55,519 bases of DNA from Entrophospora sp. SA101 (GCA_958430865.1 CAUDNR010004258.1:953-56471), one strand, 5' to 3'; shown: positions 34,848-46,587, numbered from the stretch's first letter. Program-made: numbers and translations. Notes: generated by a model not told the origin, from the letters alone.

Positions 34848-34995
34848 TGTTGTATGTGAAAATGAAATTATGTGAATTGCGAATTCACATATGTGAAATT
34901 CAAATTTACATGTGTGAAATTCAAATTAGCCAATCAGAATTTCACTCCACTACATAATATTTCAATTTCACATAATTTCAATTTCACATACAACA
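34848..34995. mobile_element. 148-bp MITE upstream of kinase A, empty in kinase B
   Basis: The ends TGTTGTATGTGAAAATGAAA and TTTCAATTTCACATACAACA are inverted repeats of about 25 bp with one mismatch. CTCC flanks both sides (34844-34847, 34996-34999). The paralogous position upstream of kinase B (near 38530) reads GTACCTCCACAAAATAT with no insertion, which supports insertion after the kinase duplication. Its right end is about 210 bases and its left end 63 bases upstream of the kinase A start, inside the likely promoter or 5' UTR. Superfamily not assigned. Confidence 0.85.
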
Positions 34996-35199
34996 CTCCC
35001 AAAATATTTTAAAAAAATTTAAATTTTATCTGAATTACAACAAAAATTCAGCATTACATAAATAAATTTGGCATGACACCCTAAAGTCATTAAAGCCATA
35101 AACCGTAAATCTGTAATAAATATTGCAAGCGCGTAATCTGAATCATTGGAGTCACCAAATTTGGCAAACTAAATTATACGCTATACTGTTTGATTAGGG

Positions 35200-35725
35200 T
35201 TTCAATTTGAATAAGGTTTATTCAAATTATTTGTTTTACTCTATGAATGAGTATTCAATTTAAATTGGAAATTTATTCGAATAAAATGAATAATTCGATA
35301 ATTCAAGTAGATAATTCAAATAAAACAAATAAACAATTTGAATAAAACAAATAAACGAATGATTTGAATAAATGAATAGTTTGAATAGTCCAAATAGTCC
35401 AAATAGTTCAAATAAAATGAGTAATTGGAATAATAATAAAATGAATAATTTGAATTAAAACAAGTAATTTGAATCAAAACAAAAAAAACGGACAATTCAA
35501 AATAAAATGAGTAATTTGAAATAAAATGAACAATTCTATAAAATGAATAAAATAAAAACGACGAATAAAGTAATTTAAATAAACTAAATAATTCAAATGA
35601 ATAAAACAAATAAAATATTAATTTGAATAAACGAACAATAATAATTCAAATAAATGAATGATAACAATAAACAAATTACTTGAATAATTGAACAAAAATT
35701 TGTGAATAGAAATTCTACTCTATTA
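35200..35725 (+). repeat. TTCGAATAA-type minisatellite element, longest copy
   Basis: Starts TAGGGTTTCAATTTGAATAA, has about 450 bases of degenerate GAATAAAATGAATAATTTGAA units and ends GAATAGAAATTCTA. The minus-strand frame at 35609-35316 (Tyr/Phe/Ser-rich) is a by-product of the repeats. Confidence 0.7.
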
Positions 35726-35784
35726 CAGAGTCACCGCATCTGGCACACAGTCAATAATGTTCAAACTAAACTAAAATCACCATA

Positions 35785-36235
35785 TACAACCACACTACTT
35801 GAGGCATCCCTATAAGCAATCTAGTAAAACTAAAGGGTTCCTAATTAAAAATTAAAGGTTGGCCAAACCACTAATCATTAGAAAAGGTTATGAATCAATC
35901 AATCATTAATTGATTACAGTCAAGGATTATTTTTATGTAAAAATGTAAGATAATATATTATTGAAAGATCAATTATTTATTGTTTTTATTATCAAAGCGT
36001 TAGGATATTATAATATTGAAAGATTATTTATTTATTTTTATTGATTAATTAATTCCTTTTCACTGAAGCATATTTATACTTCTTGAAGTATTACAAATAA
36101 CATGACTTTTTACATGATTTTGTCCGATAAAATAAAATAGAATGATAAATGATGACTAATTGACAATTACTAATGTTAAATGTCAAAAATGTGTCATTGA
36201 TGATGTCATGATTAAATGATACCTGATGTGAAATT
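35785..36235. repeat. Diverged inverted repeat copy, right
   Basis: Reverse-complement partner of 30118-30470. It contains TTATACTTCTTGAAGTATTA and CATGACTTTTTACATGATTT and an extra AT-rich stretch near 35935-36040 lacking in the left copy. Together with the adjacent minisatellite it separates the two kinase duplication units. Confidence 0.75.
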
Positions 36236-36239
36236 ATTT

Positions 36240-36900
36240 GGTAGTGTGGGCAGATGCGCAATGGGTGTGTATTTTCCATTTCATGCAAGTGGATCCATTT
36301 TTCTTTGGCTGTAGGAAGGCTGTAGGTGCCAATTTCTTTTTGAAAAAGGGAGTTCTAGTTTTTAATGTACTTGTAATGCCATTTCCATTGGGAAAACATC
36401 AAAGCTTCCAGATCAGGGTTTTCAAATAAGATCAGGAGATTGACATTATTCAATTCAAATCAGTCTACCACATAAGTTTTGTATCTTTGTTGTGTATATC
36501 TGGAGGAAAGATAATCGAATCTGGAAGACAGGGAACCTCTTCTGGAAGTTGACCACAATAATGGTTCAACAAGTAAATTGAAATAATAAGGCACAGGCTT
36601 TTTATTTGATAATACAAGTATAATTTTTATTATATTTTAATTATTCAGATACATGTATTAAATTTAAATTTTTAAATATATTTTTATATTAATAAATTAT
36701 TTATATATATATATTATAATATATTGATAAGCAACACTACTTCAACTTGTTAATACTATAAAAGATGAAAATATTGGTTTGAAAAGGCAAAAAATAAATA
36801 ATACTGTGATTATTAAAAATTACATTTATTTTTTTATCAAAAATCATTATTTTAATATGCATATTTGACATCCAAACTTTCAAAATGAAAATAAAAATCC
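36240..36900 (-). other. 3' flank of kinase B, paralogous to the kinase A flank
   Basis: Direct paralogue of 32140-33018; see landmarks there. No usable reading frame is conserved between the two. The terminal-exon region of kinase A (33256-33302) has no counterpart between 36900 and 37097. Confidence 0.55.
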
Positions 36901-37096
36901 AAAAGATATGATAATTGTGAGAAGTTATTACCTTTATATAATATCATTATTAAATATGAATAATCAAATTAATTTAAATATTTGTATCCATTAGATGAGA
37001 AACTATAATTTATATCTATTAGATGAGAAACTATAATTAAAACATAATAATGTTAATATTGATACTAAATTTTAAAATTAATAATTGAATAATCAA

Positions 37097-38468
37097 CTAA
37101 TGATAATTACCATTATTATTACCAATAATTGTTACTTTATTGGAATTCACAGGTTGAGGAAGACTTGTAAATTTTAATAATCTGCTAGTATAAACCGCAT
37201 TTGGATGAATTGCTGCAGTAATTGTTGAAGGATCAAATTTTATTTCATCCATTTTCTTAAACTCTTTTTCAATTGATTCATCTTGATACCAATACCAAAT
37301 TTTAATGTTCTCATAAATTTCTTCAGCAGTTGGGCGTTTATCTGGATTGGCATCCATGCATTTGAATGCAAGTTCAATATAGAATTTTGGTGTATTGTTT
37401 GAGAATCCAGGTCTTGCACCTTTACATACTTTCATTGCAAGGTATTCATCATGTGCCAAATTATTAAATGGTTGTTGACCAGTTGATACTACAGACATCA
37501 AAACTCCAAAACTGTATACATCTGATGCTTTTGTATATGGTTTCTCATTTAAAACTTCTGGTGCAATATATGGTAGTACTCCACATATATCATTTTTGTT
37601 TGATAATGATGTTTGACTAGCTAGACATGATAATCCTAAGTCTGCAATATATGTAAGACCATAATTTTGAAGAATATTACCACTATGAAAATCATGATGA
37701 ATAATTTCTTTTTCATGAATATCCTTTAAACCCACAATAATATCATATAGAATACAAATTTTGCCTTTCCATTTTAAATTTTTAAAATCTTTAGTTAAAT
37801 AATTTTGAAGACTTCCATCTTCCATATATTGCATTACAAATATATATTCTTTTGTAATTGGATCTTGTGTTAATCCATAAATATGAATTATATCATCATT
37901 TTCATGAAATTTCACATAATTTTTGAACTAAATAAATAAAATATTAATTATGACAATAATAATCAATAATATTTAAAAAATCTGAAAACAAATAAAAAAT
38001 AAAGTAATTTACCTCATTAAGAAATTCATCAGAAATATTCTGTGAATCATGTAATTTTTTTAATGCCACAGTCCTATCTTCACTAGTTCTTTCATTATCA
38101 TCATTTATATATTTATCACCATTTAACCAAGTAGCTTTGGATATAGTTGCAAACCCACCTTCACCAATCTTTTCAATATCTGTTAAATCATTGTAAGGAA
38201 TCCATTGAAGATAATAATAATTACCATATCTTGATGCTTTAAGTTGTGTACTTTTAATCAACTCATTTAATGTTTCATTGCCACTAGTCCATCCTTTAGT
38301 TAATAGTATTGGATCACATGATTGACACCATGAATAATAAGTATTATATCTATTGCAGATTGGACATTCCCCATAATGGTATTCTCTTTTATCTGAATGT
38401 TCAGTATCATCATTTTTGTCAGTAGAAGTATCATCACTATGTTTATTTTTATTTGAAATGTTCTCCAT
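37097..38468 (-). CDS. Protein kinase B of the tandem pair, intact
   Basis: Exon 1 38468-38013 and exon 2 beginning at 37927; reading through the usual donor at 37111 gives GNYH and a stop at 37097, about 424 residues. The N-terminal zinc-like cluster is CPICNRYNTYYSWCQSCDP, followed by WTSGNETLNELIKSTQL. The kinase domain (about residues 100-360) shows IGEGGFATISKATW, VALKKLH, HHDFHSGNIL, ADLGLSC (DLG for DFG), YIAPEVL and SDVYSFGVLMSVVSTGQQPF, then a conserved tail HPNAVYTSRLLKFTSLPQPV. It is a Ser/Thr- or TKL-like kinase of the glomeromycete expansion; the substrate is unknown. It lacks the final exon seen in kinase A. About 2.3-2.7 kb, kinase plus 3' flank, was tandemly duplicated; this copy keeps the open frame. 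Confidence 0.85.
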
Positions 38469-38820
38469 TTATGCATAATTTGTCAAAAAAAATTTTTTTC
38501 TTTAAATTTTTTTTCAGCCACAAATATATGTACCTCCACAAAATATATTATTCTGTTAAAAAAATTTAATTGGTGATCTGCGACACAAAAACAACTAATT
38601 GAGTACCTTTGCATGAAAAGTTGTACTATGTTTTTGTTCCACCACATAATTTTTTTTACGTCCACAAACAAAACAAATCCCAAAGAACATATTAATATTA
38701 TCAGTTTTTTTTTTGTCTTTACTTAAGTAAAAAAAAAAGTTTACTCTTTAGCATCTGTAGATTTTTAAGAATTTTCATATAAAATTTTTATATGTTCCGT
38801 GTAGTATTTGTGATTTATTG
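38469..38820. other. Kinase B upstream region
   Basis: Holds the empty site corresponding to the MITE upstream of kinase A, and short frames without recognisable content. Confidence 0.4.
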
Positions 38821-38836
38821 TCTTTACTTACTAATT

Positions 38837-39074
38837 AGATGATGTATTTTCAACTGCCTGTCTTTTGTGATATTGAAGAGAAGGATTATTTTCAGCTTCT
38901 AATTCGTCAGTTTCAACAAGTCTTTGAAGTTCTTTTAACATATCCTTGAGAGAGTATTTTTTCCTTTTTTCTATATTACCAGCTAAAAACATGATTTTTA
39001 ATTGTTCAATCACATTTAAATCAAACTTCTTACCACCTGTTTTCCCATACTCTTTAGAGCAAACCCAGGTTCCA
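38837..39074 (-). pseudogene. C-terminal protein fragment cut by the duplicated block
   Basis: The minus strand reads VCSKEYGKTGGKKFDLNVIE, QLKIMFLAGNIEKRKKYSLK and DMLKELQRLVETDELEAENN to a stop at about 38837. Upstream the frame runs into the copied block at 39075, so its 5' part is missing. A tail with QLKxMFLxGN is familiar to me from repeated, transposon-associated proteins of these fungi, but I cannot name the family. The truncation marks a rearrangement breakpoint. Confidence 0.45.
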
Positions 39075-39373
39075 ATGCTCTTTTACAAATCTTCCATCAG
39101 AATATTATGTAATTCGCATCTCATTAATAAATTAACATATAAAAGATATATACCAACATAACCGGCACCAAGACAACAAATTTTTCTTACTGATGACATT
39201 TTATTAATTAATTTGTATATTTATAATTAGAATTTTTTTTTAATATATTAAAAATAAAAACTATTTTTTTTTTTATTTTTATTTTGATAAACGAACGAGT
39301 CGATCCAAAACATTGCAATACATCACAGGCTGGTAAATATTACACCAAATAAATTCGAAAGCACTTTTATTAT

Positions 39374-39410
<37 letters not shown>

Positions 39411-40868
39411 GTAATAGTAATGGTTTTGCATTCGGTAATTGATTAAATAATCTTTAAAGGAATTTTTTGAAAAACAAATATAGTTCGAAATTCATCATGT
39501 GTGTAAACCTTTATTAAAATGGCACCGTATCACATTTTAATAGATTCGGAAAATAACCGTAGAATTTTTTGTTTTTTTGGAAAGTTTCTTTGAATTTCAC
39601 AACACATCTTTAAATTAATAATGTTACCCAGTCCCAAAAGTTGGAACCAAAGAGCAAGAAGGCCGGTTCAAACCTATATAAAACCCTATCTTTAGTAGCC
39701 ACGTGATAGTAACAAAATCCATTCAAGAACAATTGATTTTTTAAAATTCTTTCATCAAATTCGTCAGGCCATTGAACTTTTAAATTTCATCAAAAACTTT
39801 AGTTCTGATGTCGCCACCATTAGTATTTATAATAATGGATTTGCATTGTCAGATGGTAAACTTTAATAAAATTTGTTCTTTGGAGTTCCAAATAATAAAG
39901 CTGTCACTAACACTGATGAAATCTATTTGATTTCCTTATCCTAATTAATAAATATCAGTGATAATGTAATTAAATTATCTCCTTTAACCAATCCATCGCA
40001 CGTATTACCGGAAGACAGATTAGAAGAACAGTGGAAGAATTGGAAGAAGAGGTTGAAGTTATATTATTGACTAAAAGTGTCAACACTTTTGAATTTTGTA
40101 ATCAATTCTACATATTTTGAATGAAAAAAACCAAATTGCTGCACCGCAATCATCAATTACTCTCCATTATTCAAGGAGGATAATAATAAATTTTCTATAC
40201 CGGAATTAAAACCTAAACCTCCAGCTAAACCAATTTTGACATTAAATGTTCTTTTGAAAATTTCTGTTTAACCGTTTTTTTTTTTTTCAAAAAATAAAAG
40301 TCAACATCGCTTGTACATTGAATTTTATTATTAGTAAATAAATATCTTAATATAGTCCTTATTAATAGTAGTTGTTTGGCATTAAAAAAAATACACAAGA
40401 TTACAAATTAATAATAATAACTGTGTATTTTATGGTTGATAATAAATTAATTAATATTAATGAAATAAGTAATAAGTTATTATAAAATAATCATTTATAA
40501 AAACACATTGAAACAACCGATAATACTGGCAATAGTAATGATCAAAAGTCCAAAATTTGAATTGTCGAATAAAGATTCTGAATTTGATTTAGGTGCATTC
40601 GTTGACGGTGATGATGGTGATGTAGTAGCGGCGGTATCAGAGTTAGTAGTGGCGACTGCGGATGTTGTAGGTACAGGTGGTACGTATGTAGTAGCTAAGA
40701 AAAAGAATTCGTGATTTATTATTAAAAAAAAAAATAATCATAAAATAAAACGACACTATTCAAAAAATTTTGCTTACGAGTTGTTCCAGGTGCTTTGATT
40801 TCAAATTGTTCAGAAGTTGTATATATATCTGCAATATTTGCAACATTTGTAAATCTAATCACAAACCC
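39075..40868 (+). repeat. Duplicated block 2, second copy
   Basis: Copy of 23527-25320. It includes an orphan UGDH exon 1 at 39154-39199 (minus), the decayed stretch 39718-40273, and exons 5 and 4 of the Kre9-like gene at 40495-40694 and 40778-40867 (minus). The four substitutions relative to copy 1 lie at 40375-40425. Left junction: a truncated frame at 39074. Right junction: an inverted fragment sharing CCC. Confidence 0.93.
39154..39199 (-). pseudogene. Orphan UGDH exon 1 with promoter
   Basis: Identical to the first exon of UGDH ([15 protein letters not shown]), with its splice donor and several hundred bases of upstream sequence. Downstream on the minus strand the remaining exons are absent, and the sequence passes into the fragment at 38837-39074. 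It could drive transcription of a chimeric RNA but cannot make the enzyme. Confidence 0.85.
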
Positions 40869-41139
40869 CGTAAGTTTTAAAAAAGTTTATTTTATCAATC
40901 AATCAATCGATCAATCAATCAATCAAATCAATTATATTGATCAATTATATCGATCAATGAATTTCTTTTAAAAAAAAATAATAGAAAATTCCAGACTTGT
41001 CAGATTTTGCCATTGCCAACACAGTTAATACAACACTTGGTGTAACTACTGTTCAAATTCCGCCTAGTCTAGTTAATACTGGTAATTATTTTTGAAAGAC
41101 GGAGGAGGAAGGCAGGCATGTGGGATATTGATTTATTTA
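40495..41139 (-). pseudogene. Rearranged partial copy of the Kre9-like gene
   Basis: Exons 5 and 4 (40495-40694, 40778-40867) are in the original minus orientation. Exon 3 lies on the opposite strand at about 40985-41081, because 40867-41139 is the reverse complement of 25368-25640. Exons 1 and 2 are absent apart from the splice donor end of exon 2. No correct mRNA can be made from either strand. Confidence 0.88.
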
Positions 41140-41149
41140 NNNNNNNNNN
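41140..41149. other. Assembly gap (10 N)
   Basis: Ten N characters. The left flank is the inverted Kre9-like fragment; the right flank is a repeat of PCF11 intron sequence. The gap size is probably arbitrary, so distances and order across it should not be trusted. Confidence 1.
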
Positions 41150-41479
41150 CTCTAAAACAGGGGTTCTTTTGTAATAATATTAGTTTTATATAAAATCAAT
41201 CAATTTTCGTTATATTATGTATAGTAGCAGCAGCAGCAGCAGTAGAAGGATATGACAATCTTCTTCCTCGTAATCATTATATTTTTGAGGCAAATTAACA
41301 AGAATCAAAGAAACAACGATGATGACGAGAAGAAGAAAATAAAACTCAATATGTATTATCATTATTATTGATTTCAGGAAATATTGCTAACCTGTTGTTG
41401 AGTATTGTAATATCCTCTGATCGAATTAGTATTCGTGTATTGCTGAGGTAAAGGTTGTTGTTGCAGTGGTGGTTGAATA
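41150..41479 (+). repeat. Direct repeat of 42370-42699 within PCF11
   Basis: 330 bases carrying the PCF11 exon 3 end, its splice donor and part of the following intron, repeated 1220 bases apart. It joins PCF11 exon 5 sequence at an 8-base shared GTTGAATA (41472-41479). Confidence 0.92.
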
Positions 41480-43426
41480 GTATTAAAATTTGGAGATAAG
41501 ATCACTGAATTTTTTAAAATATTTGAAAAATAATTAGTATTAGTATTAGTACTAGAATTTGATTGAGATGGTATTGGAAATGTTGTAGTAGAATTTATTA
41601 TATTAGTGGTGGTAGTGGTAGAAGCATGTGCAAATGTTGGAGTAGAGGTAGATTGAATAATGTTAGTTAAACTATTTGCAGCAAGCATTTGTCTTATCTG
41701 CTGAATTTCTTCATTTGTAACAAATTTTTGTTGAAGTGCTTCAGATAACTACATAAATTCATTCATGTATTATTAATATATAACCAATGGATTAACGATT
41801 GTAAGAATTCGTTGATTAAAATGATCAATTAGATCAATTAATTAGTTTTTTTTGCAAACCTTTTGCAGATAAGTGATTTGGTTTTGATTAGTTAAATCTG
41901 ATGGATTTTGTTGACGTGACAAAATTAACGATTTGCATTCTTGTAATAATTGTTGCTGTTCTGGTGGAGGAATGAATACTTGATTATGCAAAGGAATTGA
42001 AGGCTTGTTGACATACTAATAATTATAGTTATATTATGCGTTAAAAAAAAATAAAAAAAAAAAATATAGTGAGTTATAATAATTCAGAAGGAATTGAAAA
42101 TTTTGTTTTTAAAAATTGTTTATATTTAATTATTATTATTATTATTATTATTAATTTTTTTTTTTTTTTATTATTTATTTTAGAATTTTGGTTTTTTTTT
42201 TTTTCGGAAAAGAAATTATAGTTGAGCACATATTTATATTTAAGTCAATATATTTAGTTCTCTTTTTCATTATTTTTTATTTTTTTTTCCTTTTCCTTTA
42301 CCATATGTCAAAATGCAATTATACTTAACACACCACTCACTAATTAGTTATAATTATTAAATATCCATTCTCTAAAACAGGGGTTCTTTTGTAATAATAT
42401 TAGTTTTATATAAAATCAATCAATTTTCGTTATATTATGTATAGTAGCAGCAGCAGCAGCAGTAGAAGGATATGACAATCTTCTTCCTCGTAATCATTAT
42501 ATTTTTGAGGCAAATTAACAAGAATCAAAGAAACAACGATGATGACGAGAAGAAGAAAATAAAACTCAATATGTATTATCATTATTATTGATTTCAGGAA
42601 ATATTGCTAACCTGTTGTTGAGTATTGTAATATCCTCTGATCGAATTAGTATTCGTGTATTGCTGAGGTAAAGGTTGTTGTTGCAGTGGTGGTTGAATAA
42701 TAGGTTGATTCTGCGAAGAAAAATAAACATGAAGGAATACGAAAAAGTTTTTTCTATATTATAATAATAATATAAATAGATACTTACAACACTACTTAAG
42801 AAATTAGGATTAATATGAATATAATTTCTACCAGTTCCACTATTAATAATATTATTAGTGTTGCCGTTGTTGTTATCATTATTAGTAATGTCAATTGATC
42901 CATTTAGTTGTTGAAAAGGATATCTTTGCAATTTCATTAGGGCTCTTTCAATTGAACCAATCACATCATTCGAGAACACTGGATCACCACTTGGACCACT
43001 TTTCCATGTAATCAACACCTTTTCAAGCTTTAATTTTGTAGTTTGATCGACAGAGTTATATGTTTCCATAAATATGTTATAAAGATTTCTTGAGAATAGA
43101 TGAACGTAAGTTCCGCCAACATTCTTACAGATAGAATCAAGTAGATATAAAACAGGTAATTTATGTTCAGGCAAACACTAGAAAATGTGTGAATGTGTGT
43201 GAGAAAATATGCATTATAACATCTATATTTCATTTTAATTACTACGATTTTATATACTTACAATATGGATTTGTTTTTCTATTGCTTGTACAATAGCCCT
43301 TGCAGCAAAATCATTTTCTTGAGCTATAATGGTTAAATTGGTTATTATTGGCCTAGAGTTGAAGGTCAAGTCTTGTAAAGACGCCAAGTAATCTTGGTAA
43401 ACACTTTCAAGATCAAGATCAGTCAT
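41392..43426 (-). CDS. PCF11: PCF11 5' part (CID), ending in a chimeric exon
   Basis: Pcf11 is the cleavage factor subunit that binds the RNA polymerase II C-terminal domain during mRNA 3'-end processing and termination. Exons: 43426-43262, 43177-42788, 42710-42612, 42015-41860, 41748-41392. Exons 1-2 encode the CID, about residues 1-135: MTDLDLESVYQDYLASLQDL, NSRPIITNLTIIAQEND, LPVLYLLDSICKNVGGTY, WKSGPSGDPVF. The fifth exon starts as in the other copy (LSEALQQKFVTNEEIQQIRQ), but after NFNTIQ it switches in frame to the end of exon 3 (PPLQQQPLPQQYTNTN), keeping the exon 3 donor. The zinc-finger exons are missing because a gap follows. It is either a tandem internal duplication or a mis-join; the complete 3' half is at 53662-55188. 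Confidence 0.8.
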
Positions 43427-43552
43427 TTTTTTTACTATAAATTGATTGTCTATCTATCTATTTATCTAATTAATTTTATTAGTTAATTAGTTAATTATTG
43501 GATCATAAAGTTTGGTTCCCTTTTTTTTAAAATAAAGAATCGTTTTATTATC
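43427..43552 (-). promoter_or_regulatory. PCF11 upstream region, cut short by the duplicated block
   Basis: Only about 126 bases separate the PCF11 start codon from the edge of the 8-kb block copy 2. A (CTAT)n run lies at 43451-43467. The native promoter may be truncated if the junction is real. Confidence 0.4.
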
Positions 43553-44007
43553 AGTTATTATTATATTATATTCGAAGCTGTAAAAGAAATTCTCCTTTGA
43601 AGATTTTTTTTTTTGTATATTGAACATGTGACATCAGATCAATTTTATTGAATGTACGCAGCATCAGTATTGTGTTACTTTCAGAAATTTTTAACGTAAT
43701 AATATTTATTATTTATAACTATTAACTTGTTTTATTCTCATGTTACTGCTACTGCTACTTTTATTGCTACTGCTATCCTCTCTGCTTTTAACATTTGATG
43801 CATTTATGTTAAAAGTTGAACAAATTTCATAAATGTTTTATAGGAAATGATATAATATAATATAAATAAACTTGATTATTATTATTATATACATATCTAT
43901 TAAATGAAGTATTATAAATATTTAAAACGAAGATGTCAATTTTCTAGTTGATAAAAACAAACATTGCTCTAAAGTTGTAATATCTTTTCATTAGTGTTAG
44001 ACAGTTG

Positions 44008-44858
44008 ATTAATTAATTCTTGCAGTTGTTAGTCCACTCCTTTATTTAATCCTGGAATGTTGGGCATGAATCGTTCTGCTGAGTAGACAGATATAGTTCC
44101 CCCTCATGAGTAGGTTATTTCGTAAGCCTTGGCTCTATTAATTTCTTCTTGTATATCATCAGGTAAAGAACGGACTAACTGCTATAGATAATTCAGGTCG
44201 TAACCTTTCCATAAACATTCTAGACCTTACTGTGGCTGGATAATTGTTCCTTCTGTGTTAAATGCTTCTGAACAATTCAAAGATATGTACTGCAAAAGCA
44301 TCTACAGTGTTTTTTTAATTCAGCTGCCTATCCTTACAAAACTTCTTGTATTGCACCATTGTCAGTCTGACTGTTCCAGTGTTGGAATTACCTTGAGCTT
44401 GATTCCACCAAGTGGCTGTTCCTGCTTTTAATCTTGGTACTGCCATTTCTACTTTCCAATCATTTTCTACTCTATTTGCAACAAAGGCTTGTTCTATTTC
44501 TTCTATCCAGGTAATTGGATCTCGGTCTCATCCTAAATAATATGGGTATTTTACATTGCTTAATTCCGCTGGTACAGCTGCTGGTGGTGGTGCTATTGCA
44601 TTTACCAATTGAGCAAGTGTATTTGCAAGAGCTTGTATATCTTGTGCATTCATTGGGACTTGGTTTGGCTGTTAGATTTACTATTGGCTGGTTTAAATCA
44701 AAAAAGTTTTCGAGACCTGGAATAGAATCTTCGTTTGAGTCACTATCTGAGTTATCACTTAATTCATAATTGCTGCTTGGACTATTATTTTCTTCATTTT
44801 TTTGTTCCACAAAACTTATAACTTCGTTTGGTGCTAATGTAAATAAGTTAGTCATAGC
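44008..44858 (-). mobile_element. Decayed gag-like fragment (copy 2)
   Basis: Identical to 840-1690, including the internal stops. Confidence 0.65.
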
Positions 44859-44938
44859 TGCTATTGTTATATAATCTTGATATAATTGGGTAAAATCTTC
44901 TGGTATCCGATACTAATTAATAATACTTTGGGGACTTG

Positions 44939-45498
44939 TTATGGATCGTGTTCTGTTAATAAATGCTCAAAAGCAAGGACAGTATTAGAAGTGCAATTTA
45001 TAGCTTGATAATTATCAGTTATCCGATTCCAAAATGCGAGGAATTCTGGTGAGAAGCTTTGACGTAATGGATAACATTTTGAGCAAGATAGATGAGTTAT
45101 AGATGTTAAACGTGAATATAATTGATGTTGTCTTTTGTGTCCTAAAGTATTTCTTTCAATAATATTAAAGTTCATTCAATTAATCCTCGTAAGGCAAATC
45201 GTCTGGGATATCTTCAAAAGAAATTTCCTCCAAGATAATATTCTCCTTTTTAATTAAATTGTTGCAACTCTCCTTTTCTTTTGCAGTGGTACAACAAAGT
45301 GGCTTCTGAAAGATGAATTCCATTTTTCCCGCTTCTGTTAGTCCTTGGACTTTACAATATTTTTTATGTGTCCTTTACTCACAAAAGTAACAAGATTTAT
45401 TTTTATAAATATTTTCAGTTGATCCCGATTGGTAATGTAAGTGGGATAGTTGTTGAGGATTTTTGTAGAAATGTTGAAGACTAGATCAATTAATTGTG
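44939..45498 (-). pseudogene. Decayed zinc-knuckle-like coding sequence (copy 2)
   Basis: Identical to 1771-2330. Confidence 0.35.
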
Positions 45499-45909
45499 GA
45501 TCTCTAATCCTTCCTTCTAAAATTTGTTGATATACTTTAACAAAGGTTTCTGATTTAATATGTTCCGAATTAAATTCTTTTAAATTGCATTTAAATTTGT
45601 AAATTAAAAGTATAAGAAAATGAATTGACCTCGTAAGGTATGAAGTAAAGGATAAAGAAGTAAAATAAAGAAATACAAAAATAAGATAAAGGAAACATAA
45701 GGAATATGAGAAATGAAAATCCGTAGATTATATTTTTGATTTCCGTTAACACATTAATATTAATATTAATATTAATATTAATATAAAAAAATAAAATTTT
45801 ACCGTGTTACTATTGCTGTCTTTTTCTAAATTCAGTAATTTGTCGTTTTTGCGCAGAGTTTTGGCAGTCATTAAGAAGTTTCAGCAAGCAACCTTATTAG
45901 AGACAGTCA

Positions 45910-46079
45910 AGAATCAGGAAATACAAGGTATTCTCTTGAATTGCAAGCCAATCAACAAGAGATGAACAAACAAGCCCAAGAAATTCAGCAATTAAAACAG
46001 GAATTATATTTAGCCAATAAGCCTTTGCCAGTCTTACCAAGGAAAAAATGCAAAATGGAAACAAGAGCAAATAATTGAA
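45910..46079 (+). pseudogene. Coiled-coil-like fragment (copy 2)
   Basis: Identical to 2742-2911. Confidence 0.35.
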
Positions 46080-46587
46080 GTAAAACCAGACCAACTTATG
46101 CCAATTCTTTTTTATCAAACCTATTTTTAACTTTAATCATTAAAAGATAATATGAGGCATGCTGCAACAAAATCAGACAAAGTGAACATTGGTTTTACCA
46201 AGGACTTCAGGATTCAAAATTTAGTTATTATCATCGCATTTGTTTTGTAATAGTAATATATAGTAATTTAATAGTGCCCAAAAGTACAAACACGTAAAAG
46301 TGTGATCGATTTTCGGTAGTGATACGCAAGAGCGTCCTGGACTTTTTTACATGGAAAAATGATACCTGAAGGCAATAAATAACTATGTGAAAAAGGTTTC
46401 TAGAGCGCGAAAATATAACTTTTGGTAACACGCAAAGGTAGAATAATATAAGGCAGAGATAAAGAAAAGTTAGTTTTATGAACCCGAGTAATGGTAACAT
46501 GTTTTTTTTTTAATATTTACTTTTATATCGATTTTTATATTAATATTTTTTATATATATTTAGGAACATGACTTCTTTTCCAAAGGT

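Noticed and set aside
35316..35609. Tyr/Phe/Ser-rich ORF on the minus strand
   Set aside because: It is a translation of the TTCGAATAA-type repeat array; similar spurious frames arise at 19556-19940.
30118..36235. A 6-kb giant DNA transposon bounded by the inverted repeats
   Set aside because: The interior has no transposase, the repeats are diverged and unequal, no target duplication was found, and two complete smaller elements lie inside.
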